DNA of 64,000 bases, from positions 13,806,387 to 13,870,386 of the forward strand of contig CP154954.1 in the NCBI GenBank assembly GCA_039621445.1, read 5' to 3'. The notes below the pieces were generated by a model. It saw nothing but the letters and a program-made list of their open reading frames with translations. It did not search any database and was not told where the DNA came from. This document shows, one piece after another, positions 42,877 through 53,399 of the stretch. The position numbers and the translations under genes are program-made. Each line of letters opens with the position of its first letter. Within the stretch, counting starts at the first letter, position 1. Source of the DNA: Euglena gracilis. Lineage: Eukaryota; Euglenida; Euglenophyceae; Euglenales.

Positions 42877-43344
42877 TTAAAGATTTGTTCCCAGAACAGG
42901 GCCTTTAAATTGTGATGAATGGGCAATATTCTGTCCCACCCGTGAGCGGTGCGTTGGTCTAGCATTTGAAACAGCAGATCCGTGAAAGCCCTGAGACGTG
43001 GTAAGGCAGGGAGGAAACTTCTGCCTTGCCAGCAGTTGCCTCAAAAATTGTCCTAGTTCTTTCTGCACCGTCTTCGATTTTGCAGTGGGCACCTGCAAAA
43101 GACCCCTTTCCTGGTTTAAAAGCCCAGATGATGCACCAACTGGCTTGGGTGGTGTTTGACTTTTGAAGCTTATGGTGATGCTACTGTCCTCCAAATCATT
43201 GCATTGCATTGCATTTGTGCCAAACTTTTGCATTTGCACCTGCACTTGCAAAATATCGTCGAGATAAATGAAAACAGGGTGTTTAGCCCAAAACAAGCCC
43301 CTTCCATCTGGAAATCTCTGTCCCCCAATTTCCACATATGGCAC
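42877..43344 (-). pseudogene. Reverse-transcriptase-like fragment (YLDD), copy 1
   Basis: 155-codon minus-strand frame containing HPVFIYLDDILQV, the catalytic Y-x-D-D box of reverse transcriptases with the usual hydrophobic surroundings. About 45 residues later comes RGLLQVPTAKSKTVQKELGQ and LLARQK, a pattern like the RT thumb of DIRS-type or related elements. No motif upstream of YLDD is recognisable, so the fragment is truncated. The frame is preserved in both duplicated copies with only a few changes. A chance YLDD match remains possible. Confidence 0.4.
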
Positions 43345-43365
43345 AAAGTGGGGCCCCTATACCTA

Positions 43366-44035
43366 GGGTATGGGGGGGTATGGGGTGGTATGGGGGGTAT
43401 GGGGGGGGTATGGGGGGGTATGGGGGGTATGGGGGGGGTATGGGGGGGGGTATGGGGGGTACGGGGGTATGGGGGGGTATGGGGGAAGGGTTTGGAGATG
43501 TTGTTGATGAGGTTTATGGCCCCTGGAATAGTTGTACAAGTCGCGCGATTTGACCACAAAGCGCGATTTGGCCACAAAAAATGATCCGTAGATGAGGATG
43601 AGGTTATTTTTTTGCCGGGGGGGGGGTCCGGGGGGGGCGGGAGCCCCTCCCCCGGGCACTCGAACAGTTGCATACATCGCGCGATTTGACCACAAAGCGC
43701 GATTTGGCCACAAAAACAGATTGGTAGACGAGGATGAGGTTATTTTTTTTGCCGGCGGGGGGTCCGGGGGGGGGGGGGGGGGGGCCGCCTGCGCGGGCAC
43801 TCGAACAGTTGCATACGTCGCCCGATTTAACCACAAAAGGGTCCATGAGGCCAAAAAAAAACGCTTCCGGGCAAAAAAATTTTGGGGTATGGGGGGTATG
43901 GGGGGGTATGGGGGCGGTATGGGGTGTGGGGTATGGGGACGGTATGGGGTGTGGGGTATGGGGGGGGTATGGGGGGTATGGGGGGTATGGGGGGGGTATG
44001 GGGGGTATGGGGTTTGGGGGGGGTATGGGGGCCCC
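43366..44035. repeat. GGGGTAT-type satellite with embedded 140-bp tandem repeat
   Basis: Arrays of GGTATGGGGG units (43366-43490 and 43885-44035) flank two and a half units of about 136-143 bp (from 43531, 43667 and 43810). Each unit starts GTTG(T/C)A and contains CGCGCGATTTGACCACAAAG and a G-run/C-run hairpin. It is absent from copy 2 of the duplication. Confidence 0.85.
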
Positions 44036-44747
44036 ACTTTGTCCCATCTGAGACCTGATTTGGTGAGATATTGTAGATTTCTGCATCCAAATGTGTGTGA
44101 GTTCAACAGTGGACCTCCAAAATAAGGGGAATTTTTCTTTTTCGGTGCGAAGCGCCGAATTCTTTATTGGCAGTCAAAAATTTCACCCTTATCTAAGCAC
44201 CACCCCCTGGTTTTTACCCATATTTTGGCAATATAAGCACCCCCCCCCCGGTTCCCACCCATCTTTTCTGGTGCTTAGACAAGGGGGGGGGAGGTATGAA
44301 TGGTTTTCGGACTGGAGACAACTGCAAGTGAAAATAAGTGTTTGAGGTCTATCTTGGTGGCCCCCCTGACACATTCCCCGACACTCGTAAATTAGTCTGA
44401 GTTCCCCTCCTCCTCGGGCTCTCATTTCCTTAGAGCAAACCGTAGAACTACATATTTTGTGCCCCAGAATGGAACCTCCAGGCTGCTTTGGCTTCCACAT
44501 ACTCTGCCATCACTGGTAAGGCCAGCTCTATCTCCTCGTGAGATTTTTTGCTGTTCCCTGACATGCAGATGCTCTCCTTGAAAATGGGGTTCTACCGCTT
44601 TCCTGATCAGCAACTGAATTCTGTGGGGGCATTTTTCTCCCACCATGGAAAACAATGCCAGAGTCTTTGAAAGGGGCAAGTGTGAACCAGGCAGCCGTAA
44701 GGCTATGATGATGTGTGTGTAGGTATCAGCCTACGGCCAGATATATA

Positions 44748-45064
44748 CCGTGCCCCCCCCCCAGTTAGTCACCCCCTTGGAGGGGAATTTGGCCAAGGGT
44801 GACTAATATGGGGGGGGGTGACTAACTCGGGGGGGGGGGTCATTTTAGGCCCAAATTTTGCCCCCTGCCCCAATTCTTGGGGGTTTCAAGGTTGTTTTGG
44901 GCATTCTAGGGCACATTTAATGGATGGCAACCATCAAGAAAATTCTGATGGCCAAATTCAGTGTTTTTTTAAGAAAAATATTTCCCTTCAAAAAAAATTT
45001 TGGGCCTAGGGCCCAAGGGTGACTAATAGGGGGGGGGGGGGTGACTAACTGGGGGGGGGCATGG
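44748..45064. mobile_element. 317-bp TIR element (CC[A/G]TGC family)
   Basis: Left CCGTGC(n)AGTTAGTCACC and right GGTGACTAACT(G)nCATGG are inverted, with TA at 44746-44747 and 45065-45066. Internal inverted words GGTGACTAATA and GTGACTAACTC are repeated. No coding capacity. Confidence 0.65.
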
Positions 45065-45214
45065 TAGTTCTGAGCCATACACAGTACTATGCTGGGTGGT
45101 GATCCTAAAAGGGCCAACGGCCTGAATTAGGATTCCCACGCTCTACTGAGCAAAGCCTTATTCTGCTTCTCCTCTCCACAGGCGGTGCGCTTTGATATTC
45201 GCTTTTAAATATAA

Positions 45215-45467
45215 GTGTAGTATAGGAGAGTATATTCTAGTATATAGTATAGTTAATAGTATAGTATAGTATAGTATAGTATAGTATAGTATAGTATAGT
45301 ATAGTATAGTATAGTATAGTATAGTGTAGTATAGTATAGTATAGTATAGTATAGTATAGTATAGTATAGTATAGTATAGTATTAGTATAGTATTAGTATA
45401 GTATAGTATAGTTATAGTATAGTATAGTATCGTATAGTATTAGTATGGTATGGTATGGTATGGTATG
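45215..45467. repeat. TATAG satellite array 1
   Basis: About 50 units of AGTAT/TATAG with occasional variants (TGTAG, TTAG), ending in TATGG units. It forms the junction between the two duplicated segments. Confidence 0.95.
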
Positions 45468-45595
45468 GCAAAACAGTCAGCCAAGTGAAAGCTGATGATA
45501 CATTGGCAAGATGGTGCGGAGAAAAAGTGCTCTTCAAGGCCTGGAAGGTTTGGTTTCCCGAGAAGATGTAAAAGTGGAGGTTTTTTCAAAATGTT

Positions 45596-46078
45596 TTAAA
45601 GATTTGTTCCCAGAACAGGGCCTTTAAATGGTGATGAATGGGCAATTTTCTGTCCCACCCGTGAGCGGTGCGTTGGTCTAGCATTTGAACCAGCAGATCC
45701 GTGAAAGCCCTGAGACGTGGTAAGGCAGGGAGGAAACTTCTGCCTTGCCAGCAGTTGCCTCAAAAATTGTCCTAGTTCTTTCTGCACCGTCTTCGATTTT
45801 GCAGTGGGCACCTGCAAAAGACCCCTTTCCTGGTTTAAAAGCCCAGATGATGCACCAACTGGCTTGGGTGGTGTTTGACTTTTGAAGCTTATGGTGATGC
45901 TACTGTCCTCCAAATCATTGCATTGCATTGCATTTCTGCCAAACTTTTGCATTTGCACCTGCACTTGCAAAATATCGTCGAGATAAATGAAAACAGGGTA
46001 TTTTGCCCAAAACAAGCCCCTTCCATCTGAAAATCTCTGTCCCCCAATTTCATCTTTACCTCCTGGTCTAAGCACCAT
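45596..46078 (-). pseudogene. Reverse-transcriptase-like fragment (YLDD), copy 2
   Basis: 160-codon frame almost identical to 42877-43344, again with VFIYLDDILQV. Its N terminus differs because the sequence upstream of the shared block is different here, which confirms that only the shared block belongs to the old coding region. Confidence 0.4.
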
Positions 46079-46864
46079 CCCCCCGGTTCTTACCCATGTC
46101 TTTAAAGGTTATCATCACAGGGAGGTTTCTTTTGTGTGCATCTTTAAGGAAAATTTCTCAAAAATTTCGAAATTTCTGCAACTTCTGAGACCTGATTTGG
46201 TGTGATATTGTAGATTTCTGCATCCAAATGTGTGTGAGTTCAACAGTGGACCTCCAAAATAAGGGGAATTTTTCTTTTTCGGTGCGAAGCGCCGAATTTT
46301 TTATTGGCAGTCAAAAATTTCACCCTTATCTAAGCACCACCCCCTGGTTTTTACCCATACTTTGGCAATATAAGCAGCCCCCCCCGGTTCCCACCCATCT
46401 TTTCTGGTGCTTAGACAAAGGGGGGGGGAGGTATGAATGGTTTTCGGACTGGAGACAACTGCAAGTGAAAATAAGTGTTTGAGGTCTATCTTGGTGGCCC
46501 CCCTGACACATTCCCCGACACTCGGAAATTAGTCTGAGTTCCCCCTCTCCTCGGGCTCTCATTTCCTTAGAGCAAACCGTAGAACTACATATTTTGTGCC
46601 CCAGAATGGAACCGCCCACTCTGCCATCACTGGTAAGGCCAGCTCTATCTCCTCGTGAGATTTTTTGCTGTTCCCTGACATGCAGATGCTCTCCTTGAAA
46701 ATGGGGTTCTACCGCTTTCCTGATCAGCAACTGAATTTTGTGGGGGCATTTTTCTCCCACCATGGAAAACAATGCCTCAGTCTTTGAAAGGGGCAAGTGT
46801 GAACCAGGCAGCCGTAAGGCTATGGTGATGTGTGTGTAGGTATCAGCCTACGCCCAGATATATA

Positions 46865-47179
46865 CCGTGCCCCCCCCCCCCAGTTAGTCACCGCCTTGGA
46901 GGGGAATTTGGCCAAGGGTGACTAATATGGGGGGGGGGTGACTAACTCGGGGGGGGGGGGTCATTTTAGGCCCAAATTTTGCCCCCTGCCCCAATTCTTG
47001 GGGGTTCCAAGGTTGTTTTTGGGCTAGGGCACGTTTCATGGATGGCAACCATCAAGAAAATTCCGATGGCCAAATTCAGTGTTTTTTTAAGAAAAATATT
47101 TCCCTTCAAAAAAAATTTTGGGCCTAGGGCCCAAGGGTGACTAATAGGGGGGGGGGTGACTAACTGGGGGGGGGCATGG
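46865..47179. mobile_element. 315-bp TIR element, duplicate of 44748-45064
   Basis: Same ends and TA flanks (46863-46864, 47180-47181). It was probably copied as part of the segmental duplication rather than inserted independently. Confidence 0.65.
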
Positions 47180-47332
47180 TAGTTCTGAGCCATACACAGT
47201 ACTATGCTAGGTGGCGATCCTAAAAGGGCCAACGGCCTGAATTAGGATTCCCACGCTCTACTCAGCAAAGCCTTATTCTGCTTCTCCTCTCCACATGCGG
47301 TGCGCTTTGATATTCGCTTTTAAATATAAGTG

Positions 47333-47581
47333 TAGTATAGGAGAGTATAGTATATTATATAGTATAGTTATTAGTATAGTATAGTATAGTATAGTATAGT
47401 ATAGTATAGTATAGTATAGTATAGTATAGTATAGTATAGTGTAGTATAGTATAGTATAGTATAGTATAGTATAGTATAGTATAGTATAGTATAGTATAGT
47501 ATAGTATAGTATAGTATAGTATAGTATAGTATAGTATAGTATAGTATAGTATAGTATAGTATAGTATAGTATAGTATAGTA
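47333..47581. repeat. TATAG satellite array 2
   Basis: Nearly pure TATAG units with one TGTAG variant, interrupted at 47582 by a short TIR element and resuming briefly at 47676. Confidence 0.95.
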
Positions 47582-47675
47582 GCCTTGGCCCCCCCCATAT
47601 TGTAACACCCCCATAATGTACCTCCCCCCCCCAGAAAATGGCTCCCATGGGGGTACAATATGGGCGGGGGCATGG
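47582..47675. mobile_element. About 94-bp TIR element inside a TATAG array
   Basis: Right end GTACAATATGGGCGGGGGCATGG followed by TA; left end GCCTTGGC(n)ATATTGTA is its degraded inverse. It contains GAAAATGGCTCCCATGGGGG. Both sides are TATAG repeats, so it inserted into, or was surrounded by, the satellite. Confidence 0.55.
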
Positions 47676-47699
47676 TAGTATAGTTTAGTATAGTAGCAA

Positions 47700-47945
47700 G
47701 AGTTGTTGTTGATGGTCAAACACCTGCGCAGAACGAGGGGGGGCTGGGGGGGGGTGAGGGGGCTGAACGGTAGACAAGAATGACCCCGTTTTGGACATTG
47801 TTGATGGTCAAACACCTCGACACGAGGAAAAATCCATGCAGGGGGGGGGTGAGGGGGCTGAACGGCAGACAAGAATGATCCCTTTTTGGACATTGTTGAT
47901 GGTCAAACACCTTGACACGAGGAAAAATCCATGCATGGGGGGAGG
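47700..47945. repeat. Tandem repeat, period about 93 bp, three copies
   Basis: Each copy begins TTGTTGATGGTCAAACACCT and includes GAGGAAAAATCCATGCA and TGAGGGGGCTGAACGG. The first copy is diverged. Confidence 0.8.
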
Positions 47946-47966
47946 GCACCTGCTCACAGCTGATGC

Positions 47967-48683
47967 TTAGTCAAACTCCTTGCAAACTTCTGCTGCTCCT
48001 GGGGACACCTCCTCTGGAAATTGAAGGTGAAAATTGGAGGGGACGAATATCATCTGCAGCCAATTGCTCCTCTCTGATGCGGGGGGGGGGGGTTGGGGGG
48101 AAGACATTTTGGGAAAACACCTGGAAGGCTGTTCCTCCCTGGTCTCTTGCTCTCCTTCCCCTTCTTCGTCTTCTTCAACAATCCCTTCTTCTTGATCTTC
48201 TTCTTCTTGTACAATCTGTTCTTCTTGTTGAACGATTGCATTGGAACTGAGGAAGTAAGCAAGGAGAAAGAGGGCTGTGAATTGTTGCACACCTGGAGGC
48301 TTCATCTGCGGGATCTGCAACTTCTTCATCCACCTGCACAACTTCTTCATCCACACACATGGGCAGGTCTTCGTCCCCAATGTCATTGTCCGTCACCAAT
48401 GTATCCGCAGCAGCCTGTGATGGGATGCAAGAAAAATGAGGATGGGAGTAAGAAAAAAAAGAACACCTTGCCTAAGACAATCTCAAAGCTTGAATTGACC
48501 CAAGTTGATCCTTTCCTGGACAATCATTGCCTTGTGATCACTGGAATACTTCAACCAGGGGCGGTCAATTGGTTTCACACTGACACTTTGCTTTGTTTCG
48601 ATGAAATTCTCCCTCAGTATTCTTTGCAGGTGGTGCGTTCCATGGGGTTGCTTCACGACAAACCGGTCCGTCCTGAATATTAG
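47967..48683. CDS. Possible exons, strand uncertain
   Basis: On the minus strand, 48399-48290 reads VTDNDIGDEDLPMCVDEEVV and on into ADPADEAS, and 48250-48110 reads a Glu-rich stretch (EEGIVEEDEEGEGEQE); these could be two exons of an acidic protein. On the plus strand, 48460-48640 reads KTISKLELTQVDPFLDNHCL and on without stop. CTT/GAA-rich sequence inflates apparent coding potential. I cannot choose a strand. Confidence 0.25.
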
Positions 48684-48813
48684 GGATCACCAACGGTACG
48701 TTATACATTTCACGTTTTTTCGCGAATATTTGTGAACACCAAAATGCGCAGGTCACCCTCCTGCGCATTAAAGTGATTGCAATTAAAGTCATCGCGCATT
48801 AATTGGCAGACCG

Positions 48814-49036
48814 GTAGTATAGTATAGTATAGTTTTGTATAGTATAGTATAGTATAGTATAGTATAGTATAGTATAGTATAGTATAGTATAGTATAGTAT
48901 AGTATAGTATAGTATAGTATAGTATAGTATAGTATAGTATAGTATAGTATAGTATAGTATAGTATAGTATAGTATAGTATAGTATAGTATAGTATAGTAT
49001 AGTATAGAATAGTATAGTATAGTATAGTATAGTATA
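48814..49036. repeat. TATAG satellite array 3
   Basis: Uniform TATAG units ending in TA, next to the TIR element at 49037. Confidence 0.95.
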
Positions 49037-49254
49037 CCATGCCCCCCCCATATTGTACCCCCCCTGGGAGCCATTTTCTGGGGGGGAGGTACATTATGGG
49101 GGGGTACAATATGAGGGGGGCCAAGGTCATGGTCATGGTCCTTTAATTTTCTTCATAAGGAAATTGGGGGGGGGGGGGGGGGGGGGTTGGGGGGTTTTAT
49201 GGGGGGGGGGGGGGGGTGGGGGGGGGGGGGTACATTATGGGGGGGGGGGCATGG
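49037..49254. mobile_element. 218-bp TIR element inside TATAG arrays
   Basis: CCATGC(n)ATATTGTACC at the left and TACATTATGG(n)CATGG at the right, with TA on both sides (49035-49036, 49255-49256) and TATAG arrays beyond. It shares GAGCCATTTTCTGGGGGG with the element at 47582. Long G runs in the right half. Confidence 0.65.
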
Positions 49255-49534
49255 TAGTATAGTATAGTATAGTATAGTATAGTATAGTATAGTATAGTAT
49301 AGTATAGTATAGTATAGTATAGTATAGTATAGTATAGTATAGTATAGTATAGTATAGTATAGTATAGTATAGTATAGTATAGTATAGTATAGTATAGTAT
49401 AGTATAGTATAGTATAGTATAGTTTAGTATAGTATAGTATAGTATAGTATAGTATAGTATAGTATAGTATAGTATAGTATAGTATAGTATAGTAGAGTAT
49501 AGTATAGTATAGTACAGTATAGTATAGTATAGTA
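49255..49534. repeat. TATAG satellite array 4
   Basis: About 55 units with few variants (TTTAG, AGAGT, ACAGT). It abuts copy B of the 1.5-kb repeat. Confidence 0.95.
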
Positions 49535-49536
49535 CA

Positions 49537-51065
49537 GGGGGCGTTTGGCCGGACCAACTTAGCCGGCTGGCCAGACCAACCTAGCCGGCTGGCAGACCAA
49601 CCTAGCCAGCCAACATGCCTGCCCCCAGCTGTCCGTCCAGATGAAAGCCACTTTCACTAGCCGCCCGGCTATCCAGACCAAACAATACGCACGCCACACG
49701 CAGTCATGGCTGGAGCAGGAAAAAGTGTGTGTGTTCTGGACGGGACTAAGTTCGCCCGTGCCAAAACTTGCTCGCACAAGGTCACCGGGCTGAATGTTTA
49801 GACCGAACTGCGGCCCGCCTGTTGGCTTTATCCCACGGGTGCTCCGGACAAAAAAATAAACCTGACGGAGGGAGGCCCCCCCCCAAAAAAACTGGTCCCC
49901 ACGTGTGGCACCAAAACTGGTTCCCACCTGTGGCATAAAAAGTGCTTCCCAAACTGGGGCAGTCTCAAAGAATTCTTTTAGAACAAAAACCAACACGTGG
50001 GCCCACGGTCTGGCCCAAGATGGCACCAAACTAGGGGGGGGGGGGGGCTCAACAGAATGTTTTCAGAACAAGAACGCTACAACAAAGCCTTTTTCTTGGC
50101 AAAAAAACAATCAAACAACCTTGTTGAACTGCAAAGGCAAAAAGCAAAGGTGAACATTGCAACAAAGAAGAGAGCACATTTTACAGCAACAGGGTCCTGT
50201 GTTTTTCTGTAAAATGCCAAAGGACCCTGACAAAGACAAAAACAGTTTAAAATCCTTCACTTCATTACTCTTCGTCTCGTCTTGGTTCATCTTCTGCTTC
50301 TTCAAACTTCAACCTGTGAGGCAAGGATGACAGACGAAAGAAAAAAAAAAGATGACAGGCAATGTAATACAAAAAAACATGACGCAATGGCAGTTCGGCG
50401 GTTCAATTTACAGATTTGCAGTTTGAAGGCGAGGAAAGTAAATTGGAAAGCAAGAAAACACAGAGTGCAAGGTCAAAATGTCCCCAAATCAGCAGGCCCA
50501 AGACACAGAACTGCAGCTGGAGCTCTGTGAAATGGCAGCAAAAGTTCCAAAACTGTAAAACACGACCAGAAAACCACGAGGACGCTGAGAAAATGATATA
50601 AAAAACAGACAACAGAAGACATGCCACACAAGAGGGTGGGACTCAAAATTGTCACCCAGCGGACCAAATTTTGGAGAAAATGCCAAATTTTTGAAAGTGG
50701 TCCAGATGCACTAGAAAAGACCAATAGAATCATTCTTTAAAAGACACTTTTAGATGGGCGTACCTGCTTCACTGTTCAAAAACTCTTGCATAACTGCATT
50801 CCTTGTCCTTCAAATAGTTTGTACCTGAAGTCAGAATAAAGATAAACAAGGAATTCCAAGAGGGAGAAACACCTTTCTGACTTACAATTAGGAAATACCA
50901 GGCGTGGTCGCCTGCGCTGGACCTTTCGCGATTTTTGAGACCAACCTAGCAGTCCGTCCGTCCAGCCAAAATGCACCCTGTCCAGCCGTCCGTCCAGGTG
51001 AAAGGAATTTTCTCTAGCCGTCCGTCCGTCCGTCCGTCCGTCCGTCCGTCCGTCCGCACGCCTCC
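49537..51065. repeat. 1.5-kb dispersed repeat, copy B, embedded in TATAG satellite
   Basis: Counterpart of 9979-11454. Both flanks are TATAG arrays with ACA directly at each border, so the unit either inserted into the satellite or the satellite grew from its edges. Its (TCCG)n end is longer in uninterrupted form than in copy A. Confidence 0.8.
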
Positions 51066-51280
51066 ACAGTATAGTATAGTATAGTATAGTATAGTATAGT
51101 ATAGTATAGTATAGTATAGTATAGTATAGTATAGTATTGTATAGTATAGTATAGTATAGTGTAGTGTAGTATAGTGTAGTGTAGTGTAGTGTAGTGTAGT
51201 GTAGTGTAGTGTAGTGTAGTGTAGTGTAGTGTAGTGTAGTGTAGTGTAGTGTAGTGTAGTGTAGTAGAGTATAGTATACA
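51066..51280. repeat. TATAG array changing into GTGTA array
   Basis: About 18 TATAG units are followed by about 20 GTGTA units and a short TATAG end. A single A-to-G variant appears to have been amplified. Confidence 0.9.
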
Positions 51281-52300
51281 TATAAGTTACAGTGTAGTCT
51301 AATTCGTGGGGCACCTAGGTCCCACCTCGAGCTGTCCCCCCCCCTCCCCCCGCACTGTTCCCATTGAGACGTAAAGGTTCTTGGGACGGGAATAGCTCAG
51401 GGCTCGGGGGGGGGGGGGCATGGTATGTTTGTATATACAATGCACACATGCATAATATTTCAGAGAGATATATCTTCCTCTTTTATGTGGGCAAACACAC
51501 AAATGCATTTGAGGAATGCCGAGGGCGGATGGGGTTTGCTGGTATTCAGACCATACTTTCAGCTATTATACAGCAAAACACATGTTTCTTTTAACCTTGA
51601 TATGTGCGGTTCAGGGAGCCTAAAGCTGGTGAGGACCCTGACCCTATCGGGGATCCAATCAGCCAACAATAACTACCAGCCGGGGGGGGGGGGTCCGGCA
51701 AAGCTATGTCGGGTTGGACCGATGTTTATTTTAAAAGGGGACTGAAAGGGCCAAAATTATCGTTCTGAGTATTGTTTGGGGTGATTTCAGCTCAAAGTAT
51801 TTTTTTGGGGGCGAGAATTTTTCAACCCAGCTGGGTTTGGGCTTTAGTCTGTCAGGGTTGACATTTTTTTGCACCTGTTGAGTCGGATCATATGGCACCT
51901 CGACAAATGTTTGCGGCGGGTGTTCTCAATTGGAGCACTGTTTGGCGCGAGATTCAAGGGGGGTGACATCCAAACGAAATGGAGAATTTCTTGAGGAACC
52001 CAGTGGGGAGATGGGTCCAGCAAGCCAGCTGGAAACAGGACCAGGGGGCTTATTTTTTTAGTCTTGGACCCCCTCCCCCCCGGGGGGGAAGGGGGTAGGG
52101 TGGGTGGGTCTCTTGGACCCCCTGGTAGGTATAACCTTTTCGGTGCCGAAGGTGCCAAAATTTTGAAAAGGGTGCTATTTTTAGCATTTTGGCCATTTTC
52201 GGGCAAAAGTGGTTGGGTCCCCTGGGACCCCCCCCCCGGGGGGCCCACCCCAGGGGAGGGGGTGGGTGGGTGCCGACCCCCTGCCCCCCTCCCCCCCCCG
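51281..52300. other. No supported gene
   Basis: A right-hand CATGG-TA end preceded by a G run at about 51405-51424 suggests a truncated member of the CCATGC family. A small hairpin GGTGCCGAAGGTGCC is at 52142-52156, followed by AAAATTTTG. Opposed C and G runs flank 52060-52300. Confidence 0.4.
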
Positions 52301-53230
52301 TCTTAAAAAAACCCCTGAACAGGTCCTGGCTGAAAAAAGGGTGTTGCCGTGGAGCCTCCTCCACGTCATCAATTTTGTTGAACTCGACCACGTGGACACC
52401 TTTGAACTCCAACCAAATCTTTTTTTTGATGATGATCAGAATGTGAAAACAATTTGTGATCATTTGAAGGAATTGGGGGTTAAGACTTCAAGCCCACAGT
52501 TGAATTTTTTCCGAAGAGCGTTGTTATATTTGCCTTGACAGGGTTAGCAACATGGGGTGACCCGAGTGGGGCGGTTTTGGTGGTCGACCCGATGGCCACC
52601 CACTTTCTCTGCAGGGAGGTTCTCTGCTGCATGGAGATCCGCATCCCGTTCACCTTTGTACTGACCCTTGTGCCCTGGCAGGGTCTCCAATTCCCCAGCC
52701 CATGAACTGGATTTTTCTGTTGATTCGCAGCAGGTTTTCTCCGCCTCCGCTTCAGTCTCTCTTGTACCCCCCCCCCACCCCTTTGCCCACCGACACCCCA
52801 TGGTCATGAGTTGTAGGTAAGGAGGAGCGTACGATTACCCTCCTGGTCAGGGGTTGTAGATTGGGGGGTGTACGACCCCCCCCCCCGCCCCGCCCCTGGT
52901 CAGTAGGAACCCCCGACCATAACCCGCCCGGTCAGTGGGGGGGGGGGGGGGCCGTAAGCCCACCTCCCCCGGAATATGCGACCCTGGGAGCACCTGTTGG
53001 AGGCAGTCAACAGTGGGGCCTCCATCTCTCCATTTGGGGGCGTCCTTTGTATTGTCTGTTGTGCCATACTTGCACCTATTATTTCTAATGCAAATGCGCC
53101 CAGGAACAGCACAGTGTCTTTGTCATCCACAGCGTTCCCCTTGGGTCTTATCCTGAGCTCGAATGGACCCTTTGGCCCGAGTAATTTTTTTGGAATTCGG
53201 ACAGTTTGCGGACAGCTGCTTCCCATGCAG

Positions 53231-53399
53231 ACAGGCAACGCTGCCAGGTGTCAACCCTCGCCCTGTCGCTGGTGCCGGCCATCGTTATCTGGGTGGTATT
53301 TATGGACCTCATGACGTCCTCTGTGGACCTGCTGCGAGGCACCACGCAGGACTCCATGGACTCAATGGTCCAGAACATCGTGGGTGTGTTGATGTCCAG
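53231..53399 (+). CDS. Exon-like segment with a membrane-spanning stretch
   Basis: Preceded by TTCCCATGCAG (acceptor-like) and followed by CAG-GTTGAGG (donor-like). It encodes STLALSLVPAIVIWVVFMDL, a probable membrane segment, then a Ser/Asp/Met-rich helix. It resembles the anchor of a single-pass receptor, but I cannot name a family. The antisense reading is also open. Confidence 0.35.

Larger units (their letters stand above)
42748..45240. repeat. Segmental duplication, copy 1
   Basis: Starts GGCAAAACAGTCAGCCAAGT, ends GATATTCGCTTTTAAATATA and the TATAG array. It matches 45467-47350 at well over 90% by eye. A block at 43345-44045 with GGGGTAT repeats is present only here; copy 2 has a different 140-base stretch at that point. 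Both copies carry a minus-strand RT-like frame and a CCGTGC-type TIR element. Confidence 0.9.
45467..47350. repeat. Segmental duplication, copy 2
   Basis: Tandem copy of 42748-45240 lacking the GGGGTAT block, and again followed by a TATAG array. A few indels (for example near 46605, where about 20 bases present at 44490 are missing) show some divergence. Confidence 0.9.

Noticed and set aside
43366-44035. Telomere repeat
   Set aside because: GGGGTAT units have variable G number, are internal and are interrupted by other repeats; no known telomere unit matches.
43363-44125. Gly/Tyr- or Pro/Tyr-rich frames over the GGGGTAT array
   Set aside because: Repeat translation on either strand, with no unique sequence.
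47273-49557. Open frames reading YYTIL repeats
   Set aside because: Products of TATAG satellite arrays.
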